DNA of 64,000 nt, taken from NCBI RefSeq assembly GCF_021742065.1, contig NZ_JAKKIE010000020.1, forward strand, positions 3,283-67,282, written 5' to 3'. This DNA comes from Rhizorhapis sp. SPR117 (GTDB taxonomy: Bacteria > Pseudomonadota > Alphaproteobacteria > Sphingomonadales > Sphingomonadaceae). Below the pieces are notes generated by a model that was given only the letters and a program-made list of their open reading frames with translations, searched no databases and was not told the DNA's origin. The translations under genes were made by a program, and so were the position numbers. Below are positions 1-9,297 of the stretch, in pieces; position 1 is the stretch's first letter, and the number at the start of each line of letters is the position of its first letter.

Positions 1-34
1 CCTAAGGCCGTGCGCTGATACGCCACGAACCCTC

Positions 35-138
35 CCGTTTGTTTCGAGCGCAGGTTCGAGCGAAGCCGAGAACCGAAGTCGAGAAGCGTTCTCGACGGTC
101 GCATCTCGACAGGCTCGATGCTGCTCGAACCGAACGGC
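35..138. repeat. Palindromic TTCGAG-type intergenic repeat
   Basis: This stretch upstream of ileS is an extended imperfect palindrome. The inner arms GTCGAGAA (78-85) and TTCTCGAC (89-96) pair perfectly around a 3-base loop. The outer arms, about 35-51 and 122-138, both carry CCGTT plus TTCGAGC-like sequence in opposite orientation. Similar TTCGAG/CTCGAA palindromes are common between sphingomonad genes (remembered, not searched). It may terminate transcription from an upstream gene outside the window, or be a mobile palindromic repeat. Confidence 0.6.
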
Positions 139-157
139 TTTAGAATAAACAGGCCCA

Positions 158-3136
158 ATGACCGACGCACCAAGCCAAAAAGACATGGATTACAAAGACA
201 CCGTCTTCCTGCCCAAAACCGATTTTCCAATGAAGGCAGGTCTTGCCGCGAAGGAACCGGCGATTGCGGAACGCTGGGCGAAGATCGGCATCTATGACCG
301 GCTGCGCGAACAGCGCGCGGGGCGGGAGCGCTTCATTCTGCACGACGGCCCGCCCTATGCCAACGGCGACATCCATATGGGCCATGCGATGAACAAGGTG
401 CTGAAAGACATCATCGTCCGCAGCCAGTCCCTGCTCGGCAAGGATGCGCCCTATGTTCCCGGCTGGGATTGCCATGGCCTTCCCATCGAATGGAAGATCG
501 AGGAAGAATATCGCAAGAAAAAGCTGAACAAGGACGAGGTGCCAGCGCAGGAATTCCGCGCCCAGTGCCGCGCCTATGCCGACAAATGGGTCGGCGTGCA
601 GATGGCGCAGTTTCAGCGGCTGGGCATCATGGGCGATTGGGCCGATCCGTACCTGACCATGAAGTATGAGGCCGAGGCGTCGATTGTCGCTGAACTGCTG
701 AAATTCGCGGAGAGCGGGCAATTATATCGTGGCGCGAAGCCGGTGATGTGGTCGCCGGTGGAAAAGACCGCGCTGGCTGAGGCCGAGGTTGAATATGAGG
801 ACGTGACGTCGACGCAGATCGATGTGGCGTTCCTCATTGAGAAGGTCCCCAATGCACCTGAACTGGAGGGTGCATATGCGATGATCTGGACGACGACTCC
901 GTGGACGATCCCTGTCAATCAGGGCATCGCTTATGGGGAGGAGATTGATTATCTTCTGGTCGAGTTTGATACTTTTGTATTCACCTCTGCGCGGCACGTG
1001 AGCGAACCTTATCCCGCTCACCCACAGCACATCGCAAATGCACTAGGAGGTAAGAAATGGCTCGTTGCTGCTGATCTCCTAGAGTCATTCAAGGATCGGC
1101 TCGATGATAGCCTGAGCGTTGGAACGGGAGGAAGCGTAGGACTCATTCTCAAGCAAACTTGGTCCGGCAAAGGCTCCCAACTCGCCGGAGCCATCGCCCG
1201 CCATCCCATGCACCATCTCGGCGGCTTCTTCGCCAAACCACGCCCCTTCATCGCTGCCGATCATGTCACCACTGAGGCCGGTACGGGCCTTGTTCATATG
1301 GCCCCGGACCATGGCGAGGAGGACTTCATCGCCTGCAAGGCCATTGGTATCAATCCGGTGTTCGCGGTTGAGGGTGATGGGAAATATCAGGCCGAATGGC
1401 TGTGGCTGGGCGGACAGGGATCGGTTATCAATCCCAAATTCAACGCGCCCGACGGCCCGATCTGCTCGGACTTGCGCGAGGCTGGTGCGCTGTTGGCCGC
1501 ATCGGCGGATTTTCAGCACAGTTATCCCCATAGCTGGCGATCGAAGGCGCGGATCATTTACCGCTGCACGCCGCAATGGTTCATCCCCATGGATCGTCCA
1601 ATCACCGATAGCGCCATTCCCCGCTGCGCCGAGGAAGAGAAGATCATGGCGGCGCAGGGCAATGGCGCGACGCTGCGCGAACTGGCCGTCGACGCCATCG
1701 AACATACGCGCTGGGTGCCCGAACGCTCGAAGAATCGGATACGCTCCATGGTGGAGGGCCGTCCCGACTGGGTGATCAGCCGCCAGCGCGCCTGGGGCGT
1801 GCCGATTGCGCTCTATGTGCATAAGCAGTCAGGCGAGTATCTGAATGACCCCGCCGTCAATGCGCGGATCGTCGAAGCGTTCAAACTGGGCGGCGCGGAC
1901 GCGTGGTTCGGGGCGGATCATCAGGCGCTGCTGGGGCCGGGTTACGCGTTGGACGATTATGAGGTCGTGAACGACATTCTGGACGTCTGGTTCGATTCAG
2001 GCTCCACCCATAGCTTCGTGGTCGAGGCGCGCTATGGCGTGGGAACCCGCGCCAGCCTGTATCTGGAAGGGTCGGACCAGCATCGCGGCTGGTTCCAGTC
2101 CTCTCTGCTCGAAAGCTGCGGCACGCGGGGCCGTGCGCCCTATGACGCAGTGTTGACCCATGGCTTTGCATTGGACCAGCAGGGCAGGAAAATGTCCAAG
2201 AGCCTTGGCAATGTCGTCGATCCGCTGAAGATCATCGGCGAAAGCGGCGCGGACATTCTCCGCATGTGGGTCGCAAGCACCGATTATTTCGACGATGTGC
2301 GGATCGGCAAGGAAGTGCTGGCGGGATCGTCGGATGCCTACCGAAAGCTGCGTAACAGCTTTCGGTATATGCTAGGCGCGCTGAGCGATTTCGACGAAAG
2401 CGAAAAGGTGCCGGTGGCGGAGTTGCCGGAGCTGGAGCGCTATATCCTGCACCGGCTGGCCGAATTGGACGCGGAATTGCGCGCGGCGACCGATGGTTTC
2501 GCCTTCAACCGTTATATCCGTGCGTTGACGGGCTTTGCGCAGGACGACTTGTCGGCCTTCTTCTTCGACATACGCAAGGATTGCCTCTATTGCGATGCGC
2601 CGTCAGACCCCAAGCGGCGGGCGTACCGCACCGTGCTGGACACGCTGTTTCACGCACTGGCCCGTTACGCCGCACCAATTCTGTGCTTCACGGCGGAAGA
2701 GGTGTGGCAGAGCCGGTTTCCCAGCGAGGATGGATCGGTGCATTTTCTGGAATGGCCGGTGGTGGATGCCGGGTGGAAGGATGATGAGCTTTCGAGAAAA
2801 TGGAGCCACCTACGTGAACTCAAAGATCATGTGAACGAGGCCATTGAACCCCTGCGGCGTGAAAAAATAATCCGTTCAAGCCTTGAGGCGGCGGTAGTGG
2901 TCCGAGTTAAAGATGCCCTGCTAGCAGAGCGGGCAGATTCTACAGATTTTGCCGAAATATGTATTACGGCATCGGTAGCTATTTCGGGCTTTGCTGACGA
3001 CAACGTAGAGGATTCGAGGCAGATTTCTGTGACACCATCCACCAATCACAAATGCGGTCGTTGCTGGCGCCTCCTTCCCGAAGTGACCGAAGACGGCGCG
3101 CTGTGCGGGCGCTGTGAGGGTGTGTTGAAGGAATGA
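158..3136 (+). CDS. ileS: Isoleucyl-tRNA synthetase
   Basis: Class Ia aminoacyl-tRNA synthetase that charges tRNA-Ile in the cytoplasm. The 992 residues carry the HIGH-type motif HMGH at 73-76, a CP1 editing domain in the first half (with MAPDHGEEDF near 387-396), KMSKS at 678-682, and a C-terminal zinc site with Cys966, 969, 983 and 986. The start at 158 gives the expected N-terminus, with a weak ribosome site; a second in-frame ATG lies at 185. Codon use around 950-1200 (editing domain) and 2780-3060 (C-terminal region) looks less GC-biased than the rest. lspA follows after a short palindrome-containing gap, the usual ileS-lspA order. Confidence 0.97.
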   Translation: MTDAPSQKDMDYKDTVFLPKTDFPMKAGLAAKEPAIAERWAKIGIYDRLREQRAGRERFILHDGPPYANGDIHMGHAMNKVLKDIIVRSQSLLGKDAPYVPGWDCHGLPIEWKIEEEYRKKKLNKDEVPAQEFRAQCRAYADKWVGVQMAQFQRLGIMGDWADPYLTMKYEAEASIVAELLKFAESGQLYRGAKPVMWSPVEKTALAEAEVEYEDVTSTQIDVAFLIEKVPNAPELEGAYAMIWTTTPWTIPVNQGIAYGEEIDYLLVEFDTFVFTSARHVSEPYPAHPQHIANALGGKKWLVAADLLESFKDRLDDSLSVGTGGSVGLILKQTWSGKGSQLAGAIARHPMHHLGGFFAKPRPFIAADHVTTEAGTGLVHMAPDHGEEDFIACKAIGINPVFAVEGDGKYQAEWLWLGGQGSVINPKFNAPDGPICSDLREAGALLAASADFQHSYPHSWRSKARIIYRCTPQWFIPMDRPITDSAIPRCAEEEKIMAAQGNGATLRELAVDAIEHTRWVPERSKNRIRSMVEGRPDWVISRQRAWGVPIALYVHKQSGEYLNDPAVNARIVEAFKLGGADAWFGADHQALLGPGYALDDYEVVNDILDVWFDSGSTHSFVVEARYGVGTRASLYLEGSDQHRGWFQSSLLESCGTRGRAPYDAVLTHGFALDQQGRKMSKSLGNVVDPLKIIGESGADILRMWVASTDYFDDVRIGKEVLAGSSDAYRKLRNSFRYMLGALSDFDESEKVPVAELPELERYILHRLAELDAELRAATDGFAFNRYIRALTGFAQDDLSAFFFDIRKDCLYCDAPSDPKRRAYRTVLDTLFHALARYAAPILCFTAEEVWQSRFPSEDGSVHFLEWPVVDAGWKDDELSRKWSHLRELKDHVNEAIEPLRREKIIRSSLEAAVVVRVKDALLAERADSTDFAEICITASVAISGFADDNVEDSRQISVTPSTNHKCGRCWRLLPEVTEDGALCGRCEGVLKE

Positions 3137-3147
3137 TGACAACATCC

Positions 3148-3177
3148 TCGTCATTCCCGCCTTCGCGGGAATGACGA
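3148..3177. repeat. REP-like palindrome (solo unit)
   Basis: Perfect inverted repeat: TCGTCATTCCCGC (3148-3160), a 4-base CTTC loop, then GCGGGAATGACGA (3165-3177). It lies between ileS and lspA, immediately after the ileS stop. It belongs to the same sequence family as the composite elements at 17275-17366 and 52830-52920. It can fold in RNA from either strand and may attenuate or terminate transcription, or simply be a dispersed repeat. Confidence 0.85.
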
Positions 3178-3229
3178 AAAACGGGTACGAGTTCAGGATG
3201 ACGAAAGGCGGAGGGGGTAGAGAGCAAAC

Positions 3230-3742
3230 ATGACCATCGCGAAAAACCACCGGAAGCTGGGCATCATTGCCGCTGCGACGATTTTCATTCTCGACCAGAT
3301 CACCAAATATGCCGTGATCTACCCGCTCGCTCTCCAGTCGCGGCAGACGATAGAGATATTGCCCTTTTTCAACCTGACTTTCGTGCGCAATTATGGGGTG
3401 TCCATGGGATTTCTCCGTGCGGATACTGAAATGATGCGCTGGGCGCTGGTGGGTCTGACGCTGGCGATCGCAGTTTTCGTGGCGGTCTGGATGTGGCGGG
3501 AAAAGGCGCGTGACGATGTCCTCGGGCTTGGCATGGTGCTGGGCGGGGCATTGGGCAATATCGTCGATCGGGTGCGTTTTGGTTATGTTATTGATTTCGC
3601 GGACTTGCATATCGGTAATTGGCGGCCCTTTTTGGTCTTCAATATTGCAGATGCGGCCATTACCATAGGTGTGTTGATCCTGCTTGCGCGTGCGCTCCTG
3701 CTGCGCGACAAGGGGGAGAAAGTGGAGAAAAGAAATGCGTAG
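3230..3742 (+). CDS. lspA: Lipoprotein signal peptidase (signal peptidase II)
   Basis: Inner-membrane aspartyl protease that cleaves the signal peptide of prolipoproteins ahead of the lipidated cysteine. The 170-residue length is typical, with about four membrane segments. The catalytic aspartates are visible as Asp122 in YVIDF and Asp141 in FNIAD; the conserved GNIVDR and FVRNYGVSMG blocks are also present. A purine-rich GGAGGGGG sits upstream of ATG 3230. Its 3' end overlaps the next lipoprotein gene by 8 bases, and that product is itself a predicted substrate of this enzyme. Confidence 0.96.
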   Translation: MTIAKNHRKLGIIAAATIFILDQITKYAVIYPLALQSRQTIEILPFFNLTFVRNYGVSMGFLRADTEMMRWALVGLTLAIAVFVAVWMWREKARDDVLGLGMVLGGALGNIVDRVRFGYVIDFADLHIGNWRPFLVFNIADAAITIGVLILLARALLLRDKGEKVEKRNA

Positions 3743-4154
3743 ATTTGTTGTGGGCTTCGGCCTTTGCGCCATGGCCCTGGGCCTTTCCGCCTGTGGTTCG
3801 GGCGGCGGTATTTTCAACCGCGACCGGCCCGATGAATTTGCTGTTTCGCGGGCGGCTCCACTGGTGATTCCGCCCGATTTCGCGCTAGTCCCGCCTCAGG
3901 CCGGCGCTGCCGGGAATGTGGCATCCAGAGACGCCGGTCGTCAGGCGCTTGAAGCCATGTTTGGTGGGGAGGCCGCTCGCAGCGCTGCTGAAAAAGGCAT
4001 GCTGAAGGCTGCCGATACGAGCAATGACGATCCTGGTATCCGTTCCGATGTGGGCGATCCCGATACCCTGACCGTGGAAAAGGGCATAGCCACGCGCGAT
4101 ATTATCGCAGCGCCGGAAGGCGACGGACAATATGGGCGGGCAGTCACGCCGTAA
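3735..4154 (+). CDS. DUF3035-family lipoprotein
   Basis: A 139-residue protein with a classical lipoprotein signal: basic start MRRF, hydrophobic stretch, and lipobox LSAC around residue 20. The mature part has the PPDFALVPP segment typical of the DUF3035 family (formerly BeeE-like), found downstream of lspA in many alphaproteobacteria. The ATG at 3735 overlaps the lspA stop by 8 bases, which argues for translational coupling. I prefer this start to longer reading-frame extensions because it gives the signal peptide. Function unknown; location probably outer membrane or periplasmic face. Confidence 0.85.
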   Translation: MRRFVVGFGLCAMALGLSACGSGGGIFNRDRPDEFAVSRAAPLVIPPDFALVPPQAGAAGNVASRDAGRQALEAMFGGEAARSAAEKGMLKAADTSNDDPGIRSDVGDPDTLTVEKGIATRDIIAAPEGDGQYGRAVTP

Positions 4155-4232
4155 TAAGCCGCCAGCTATACATCACCGCAATTCCGCAGCGCCTTTGACC
4201 GGTAGGGCAGGCGCTGGCATAGGCGGGCCATC

Positions 4233-5273
4233 ATGTTTTATCCGCTCCTCCGCCCGCTGTTGTTCCGTCTGGATGGTGAAACCGCGCATCGATTGACTGT
4301 CAAGGCCCTGGCACTGATGCCCGCCGGAAAGCCGTCTGCGGATGATCCGGTACTTGCCAGCACGGTAGCGGGCTTGCGTTTTCCCAATCCGGTCGGGCTT
4401 GCAGCCGGGTTCGACAAGGATGGCGAGGTTGCGCACAAGATGCACCGCCTGGGCTTTGGCTTTACCGAGCTAGGTACGCTGACCCCACTGCCGCAGTCTG
4501 GCAATCCCCGCCCCCGGCTTTTCCGTCTGGTGGAGGACCGGGCGGTCATTAATCGCATGGGGTTTAACAATGGCGGCCAGGTAGAGGCCAGTGCCCGCAT
4601 CAGACGCCATGGCGGGCAGAGCGGGTTAACAGGCATTAATATTGGCGCGAACAAGGATGCTGCCGACCGTATCGCCGATTATGTGACGGGGGTGCGCAAT
4701 ATGGCGCCGCTCGCCGACTATCTGACCGTCAATATCAGTTCGCCCAATACGCCGGGCCTGCGCGCCTTGCAGGATAGAGGCGCGCTTGATGAACTTTTGA
4801 GTGCCGTCATGGCGGCGCGGGGAAAATCGGGACCGCCGATTTTCCTGAAGGTCGCGCCCGACCTGGAATCCGCCGATATTGACGACATTGCGCAACTTGC
4901 CGCTACGCATCGGGTCGATGCCTTGATCGTGTCCAACACGACGATCACACGACCGTCCCTTGCCTCTGCGCATGCCGGGGAAACAGGCGGCCTGTCGGGT
5001 GCGCCGTTGCATGATCTGGGGCTGCAAAGACTGCGGGATTTTCGCAAGGCCACCGGCGGGGCGATTCCGCTCATCGGTGTTGGGGGCATCGCCAGTGCGG
5101 AACAGGCCTATGCCCGAATCCGTGCGGGCGCATCACTGATTCAGCTATACAGCGCACTGATCTTTGAAGGCCCCGGTCTGCCACGGCGGATCAATTCGGG
5201 GCTAAAGGCACTGCTTTTCCGCGACGGATTTGCCCACATAGCCGATGCCGTAGGGACGGAGACCGACATATGA
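4233..5273 (+). CDS. pyrD: Dihydroorotate dehydrogenase (quinone), class 2
   Basis: Fourth step of pyrimidine synthesis: oxidises dihydroorotate to orotate with FMN and passes electrons to the membrane quinone pool. At 346 residues it has the N-terminal membrane-associated helix region of class 2 enzymes (MFYPLLRPLLF...), the motif NRMGFNN, the substrate-binding block NISSPNTPGLR, KVAPDL, SNTT and the phosphate-binding GVGGI segment. The stop overlaps the next gene's ATG by four bases (ATGA), so pyrD and ggt are probably cotranscribed although their pathways are unrelated. Confidence 0.95.
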   Translation: MFYPLLRPLLFRLDGETAHRLTVKALALMPAGKPSADDPVLASTVAGLRFPNPVGLAAGFDKDGEVAHKMHRLGFGFTELGTLTPLPQSGNPRPRLFRLVEDRAVINRMGFNNGGQVEASARIRRHGGQSGLTGINIGANKDAADRIADYVTGVRNMAPLADYLTVNISSPNTPGLRALQDRGALDELLSAVMAARGKSGPPIFLKVAPDLESADIDDIAQLAATHRVDALIVSNTTITRPSLASAHAGETGGLSGAPLHDLGLQRLRDFRKATGGAIPLIGVGGIASAEQAYARIRAGASLIQLYSALIFEGPGLPRRINSGLKALLFRDGFAHIADAVGTETDI

Positions 5274-6943
5274 AAAAGCTTTTGCTATCCTTTTTGCTGT
5301 TCATTGCATTGCCGATCTCCTCTGCCTTTGCGGAAGGCGGCGTGGTTTCGTCGGCTGATCCGCGTGCCAGTGAGGCAGGGCAGGAAATTTTGCGCAAGGG
5401 CGGCAGCGCAACGGATGCGGCTATGGCGATGATGCTGGCGCTGACCATGGTCGAACCGCAATCGAGTGGCATTGGCGGGGGCGGCTTTCTGGTACACCAT
5501 GACGCAAAAACCGGTCTGATCGACACGGTTGATGGCCGTGAAACCGCGCCTTCGGGGGCGCAGTCGGATCGTTTCCTGGGTCCTGATGGCAAACCCATGC
5601 CATTCATGCAGGCCGTGCCGGGGGGGCTTTCGGTTGGGGTGCCGGGCAATATGCGTCTGATGGCGATGGCGCACGACAAATGGGGAAGGCTACCGTGGGC
5701 CGACCTGTTTGGTCCTGCAATCCGCCTGGCCGAGAAAGGTTATACGGTCAATGAGGTCCTGAATGATCGATTGGAACGGGTTGCCTCAATCTGGAAGGAC
5801 TTTCCTGAAGCGCGCGCGCTCTACTGGCGGGATGGCCAGCCAGCACCCATCGGCACAGTTATCAGGAATCCGGCGCTTGCGGCATTTTTGAAAACGCTTG
5901 CGAATGAAGGCCCGGAGGCTTTTTATACCGGCGCAAATGCGGACAAAGTCACCGCGACGCTTGCTGGTGCGCCCCGCAATGCAGCGGTGCTGACTGCACA
6001 AGATCTTGCCGCATATCAGGCGAAGGAGCGTCCTGCCATTTGCGGACGTTACCGCGTCTATACCGTTTGCGGTATGGGGCCACCCTCGTCCGGCGCGGTG
6101 ACCGTCATCCAGATATTGACGATGCTGGAGCCTTTTGATCTGGCGAAGCTTGGCAAGGATAACCCCGAAAGCTGGCACCTGATTGCAGAGGCGATGCAGC
6201 TTGCCTATGCCGACCGGGAAAAATATCTTGCCGATCGCGACTTTGTCGATGTGCCGGTCGCGGGCATGATCGACCCCGCCTACCTTGCCAAAAGATCGAA
6301 ACTGATTTCATCGACCAAGGCATTGAAGCACCACGACGCGGGTGTCCCGCCCGGTGCGCCCCGGCGTACCGCCGCTATCTCATCCGAAGTTCACGGCACT
6401 ACCCATTTCATCGCAGTTGATGGCGATGGCAATATTGCGTCCATGACGTCAACGGTCGAAGGTCCGTTTGGCAGCCAGCTTATCGCCAATGGCTATGTTC
6501 TTAATAATGAACTGACCGATTTTACCTTCGCCCCGGAAAAAGACGGCGCGCCGGTTGCCAATCGGGTTGAAGGCGGCAAGCGGCCACTCTCGTCCATGTC
6601 TCCGACCATTGTTTATGATGCGTCGGGCAAGCCGATCTTCACAATCGGCGCCGCTGGGGGCAAGACCATCATCATGCAGGTGGCAAAGGCGCTGATCGCC
6701 CATCTCGATTGGGATCAGCCAGCGCGGGATGCGATTGGTATGCCGCTTATCTATTTCAACAAGGACGGTCTTGTTCTTGAAGAAGGTCCGTGGGTCAACA
6801 TGATGAAACCGGCCCTGGAGCATATGGGGCATGTGGTGACCGTCCGTAAACTCGGGCTGAAGGCGAACGCCGCCGAATGGGTTGGCGACCATTGGGAAGG
6901 GGCCGCTGATCCGCGCAGCCCGGGGGTGGCGCTGGCGGAATAG
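5270..6943 (+). CDS. ggt: Gamma-glutamyltransferase
   Basis: Secreted Ntn-hydrolase that cleaves or transfers the gamma-glutamyl group of glutathione. The 557-residue precursor begins with a signal peptide (MKKLLLSFLLF... ending SAFA) and shows the family blocks SGIGGGGF, DGRETAP and, at the autoprocessing site, TTHF, with Thr377 as the predicted catalytic nucleophile. The small-subunit motif GKRPLSSMSPT is also present, so the protein should self-process into two subunits in the periplasm. It starts inside the pyrD stop codon (ATGA overlap). A role in periplasmic glutathione recycling is the likely one. Confidence 0.94.
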   Translation: MKKLLLSFLLFIALPISSAFAEGGVVSSADPRASEAGQEILRKGGSATDAAMAMMLALTMVEPQSSGIGGGGFLVHHDAKTGLIDTVDGRETAPSGAQSDRFLGPDGKPMPFMQAVPGGLSVGVPGNMRLMAMAHDKWGRLPWADLFGPAIRLAEKGYTVNEVLNDRLERVASIWKDFPEARALYWRDGQPAPIGTVIRNPALAAFLKTLANEGPEAFYTGANADKVTATLAGAPRNAAVLTAQDLAAYQAKERPAICGRYRVYTVCGMGPPSSGAVTVIQILTMLEPFDLAKLGKDNPESWHLIAEAMQLAYADREKYLADRDFVDVPVAGMIDPAYLAKRSKLISSTKALKHHDAGVPPGAPRRTAAISSEVHGTTHFIAVDGDGNIASMTSTVEGPFGSQLIANGYVLNNELTDFTFAPEKDGAPVANRVEGGKRPLSSMSPTIVYDASGKPIFTIGAAGGKTIIMQVAKALIAHLDWDQPARDAIGMPLIYFNKDGLVLEEGPWVNMMKPALEHMGHVVTVRKLGLKANAAEWVGDHWEGAADPRSPGVALAE

Positions 6944-7036
6944 CATCGGCATTTCTATTCCGGCTTGACTCCCCAACCCGCACACAGAACATGCCCGGAC
7001 GCTACGGAATGCAAGCTACGGGGTGAAGAGGATACT

Positions 7037-8827
7037 ATGCGCGAGTTCGAACATTTTCCGAATCTGGTGACCATGTTCTTTACTCGCGCCGCCGAAAAGG
7101 GCGAAGCGCCGTTCCTGTGGCACAAGAGCGGCGGCGCGTGGCGGGCGCGTAGCTGGATGGAAACGGCGCAGGAGGTGGCGGCGCTCGCGGCTGCCCTGCG
7201 CGCCAACGGCATTCGTCGGGGCGATACGGTCATGCTGGTGTCGGAAAACCGACCGGAATTCTGCATCGCCGACCTGGCCATCATGGCTGCGGGCGGCGTG
7301 ACGGTGCCCACCTACACCACCAATACGACCCGTGACCATCAGCATATATTGGATGACAGCGCGGCAAAGGCAGTCATCGTCTCGACGGCCAAGCTGGCCC
7401 GCACGCTGATGCCCGCCGTGCTGCGGTCGCAGGCCAGTCTTGTCATATCCATGGAGCCGCTGCGCACGATGCAGGACAGCCATGTGCATGTCGCGGAGTG
7501 GGACGGGCTGATCGCCAGTCACCCCCGTGACGTTGCCGCCTGTGCGGCGCAGGCACAGCAGCTTCACCGCGACGATCTCGCTTGCCTGATCTATACCAGC
7601 GGTACAGGCGGCGCGCCGCGTGGCGTGATGCAGCATCATGGATCGATCTTGCATAATGTGGATGGATGCATCGCGATCATCGCCGAGGATTTTGGCTGGG
7701 ATGATGAGGTGTTCCTGTCCTTTCTCCCACTGAGCCATGCCTATGAGCATTCTGGCGGCCAGTTCTTTCCCATCGGCCTTGGCGCGGAAATCTATTATGC
7801 CGAGGGCTTGGAAAAGCTGGCTTCCAATATTGAGGAAGTACGTCCGACGATCATGGTCGTCGTACCCCGCTTGTTCGAAGTATTGCGCACGCGGATGCTG
7901 AAAACTGTCGAAAAACAGGGAAAATTTCCGGCCTTTCTGTTGCGGCAAGCATTGCGGATCGGATGCAAGAGCTATTCCGAAACACTGTCTGTATGGGACA
8001 AGCCGATGCAGTTGCTGGTCAACCGGACCATTCGTCCAAAGATTCAGCAACGCTTCGGGGGACGGATAAAGGCGCTGGTGTCTGGTGGAGCGCCGCTCAA
8101 TCCTGATGTCGGCATTTTCTTTCACTCATTGGGCCTGACCTTGTTGCAAGGTTACGGCCAGACCGAGGCGGGGCCGGTGATCAGCTGTAATCGCCCAAAA
8201 GCCGGCCTGAAAATGGACATGGTCGGTCCGCCGCTCAAGAATACGGAAGTTCGCATCGCGGACGATGGCGAAATATTGGTGCGCGGCGAATTGGTGATGA
8301 AGGGCTATTGGCGCAATGAACGGGAAACGGACCGGGTGCTTTGCGACGACTGGCTGCACACTGGCGACATTGGCATCATTGATGAAAAGGGTCGGATCAG
8401 GATTACCGACCGCAAGAAGGATCTGATCATCAATGACAAGGGCGACAATGTCGCGCCGCAAAAGGTCGAGGGCATGCTGACGCTTCAGCCGGAGATCGGA
8501 CAGGCCATGGTGTCTGGCGACAAGCGCCCCTATCTGGTCGGTCTGATCGTGCCTGATCCGGAATGGGCGCGCGAATGGGCACTGGCCCATGATTGTGCAC
8601 AGGACAATGCCGCATTAAAGGCTAATCCGCAATTCCAGGCCGCAATTCGCGCGGTCGTGGATGAAGTGAACAAGGATCTTTCTGTCACGGAAAAGGTCCG
8701 CCGTTTCATCTTTGCCGACGAACCCTTTTCCATCGAAAATGAAGAAATGACACCTTCGATGAAAATCCGTCGCCACGTCATTCGCGCACGTTATGGCGAC
8801 CGGATGGACGCGCTCTATAAGGCTTGA
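7037..8827 (+). CDS. Long-chain acyl-CoA synthetase (AMP-forming)
   Basis: Member of the adenylate-forming superfamily that activates fatty acids to acyl-CoA with ATP. The 596 residues carry the P-loop YTSGTGGAPRGV at about 185-197, the YGQTEAGP motif, TGDIG and DRKKDLIIN followed by the C-terminal lysine domain. The P-loop reads TSGTGG where TSGTTG is usual. The start at ATG 7037 is preceded by GAAGAGGA at good spacing; the frame remains open to a TTG at 6965, which I rejected. It resembles the large bacterial FadD15/FAA1 subgroup. It stands alone between ggt and a convergent lipoprotein gene; exact substrate unknown. Confidence 0.9.
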   Translation: MREFEHFPNLVTMFFTRAAEKGEAPFLWHKSGGAWRARSWMETAQEVAALAAALRANGIRRGDTVMLVSENRPEFCIADLAIMAAGGVTVPTYTTNTTRDHQHILDDSAAKAVIVSTAKLARTLMPAVLRSQASLVISMEPLRTMQDSHVHVAEWDGLIASHPRDVAACAAQAQQLHRDDLACLIYTSGTGGAPRGVMQHHGSILHNVDGCIAIIAEDFGWDDEVFLSFLPLSHAYEHSGGQFFPIGLGAEIYYAEGLEKLASNIEEVRPTIMVVVPRLFEVLRTRMLKTVEKQGKFPAFLLRQALRIGCKSYSETLSVWDKPMQLLVNRTIRPKIQQRFGGRIKALVSGGAPLNPDVGIFFHSLGLTLLQGYGQTEAGPVISCNRPKAGLKMDMVGPPLKNTEVRIADDGEILVRGELVMKGYWRNERETDRVLCDDWLHTGDIGIIDEKGRIRITDRKKDLIINDKGDNVAPQKVEGMLTLQPEIGQAMVSGDKRPYLVGLIVPDPEWAREWALAHDCAQDNAALKANPQFQAAIRAVVDEVNKDLSVTEKVRRFIFADEPFSIENEEMTPSMKIRRHVIRARYGDRMDALYKA

Positions 8828-8831
8828 TCCG

Positions 8832-9242
8832 CTATTTGGCGGGCGGTGTATAGGGTACGAAGTCCCCTAATGCGCAGCTTCCGGTAATCATGCCGGCTTG
8901 CAGGTCCGCGACCCGCGCAATATCGCCGCGGCACAGTTGCGAACCCCAGACATTGGTGACCAGCGTCCCTCCGAAGGACAGCCCGCTGCAACTTCCGTTG
9001 ACGCGATTGAGATAGACCGTCCGGCCTGCTTTATAGAGCAACAGATCGTCGCTGATGACCTGAAGATCGGCGCGTTGAGTGAGGCTGATGCAGCTTTGGG
9101 GTTTTCCGGCTACCTTGCCTTCCAGTGCCTTGTCGAGCGCACCCTGTTGTTTTGCGGTAAGGGCCGGGGGCTTCTCTTCCGCCATGCTGCCGGTGGCGCA
9201 GGCTGCAAGTAAAATAGGCAGGGCGATTAATACGGGTCGCAT
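8832..9242 (-). CDS. DUF6491-type lipoprotein
   Basis: A 136-residue protein starting MRPVLIALPILLAAC, a clear lipoprotein signal with lipobox LAAC. The mature domain has four cysteines and the pattern CISL ... VISD ... YLNRVNGSC ... SQLCRGDIARV ... CALGDF, matching what I recall of DUF6491, common in sphingomonads. The ATG at 9242 has an AAGGAAG ribosome site five bases upstream; the frame extends further but without a signal peptide. It is convergent with the acyl-CoA ligase, with only four bases between stops. Function unknown. Confidence 0.75.
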   Translation of the reverse strand: MRPVLIALPILLAACATGSMAEEKPPALTAKQQGALDKALEGKVAGKPQSCISLTQRADLQVISDDLLLYKAGRTVYLNRVNGSCSGLSFGGTLVTNVWGSQLCRGDIARVADLQAGMITGSCALGDFVPYTPPAK

Positions 9243-9297
9243 GATCGACTTCCTTATCCTGTTTTCCCGCGGATATGGGATAATAGCAGTATAATCT

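Noticed and set aside
2921..3817. Minus-strand frame antisense to the ileS end and lspA
   Set aside because: The product has no recognisable features and overlaps two certain genes.
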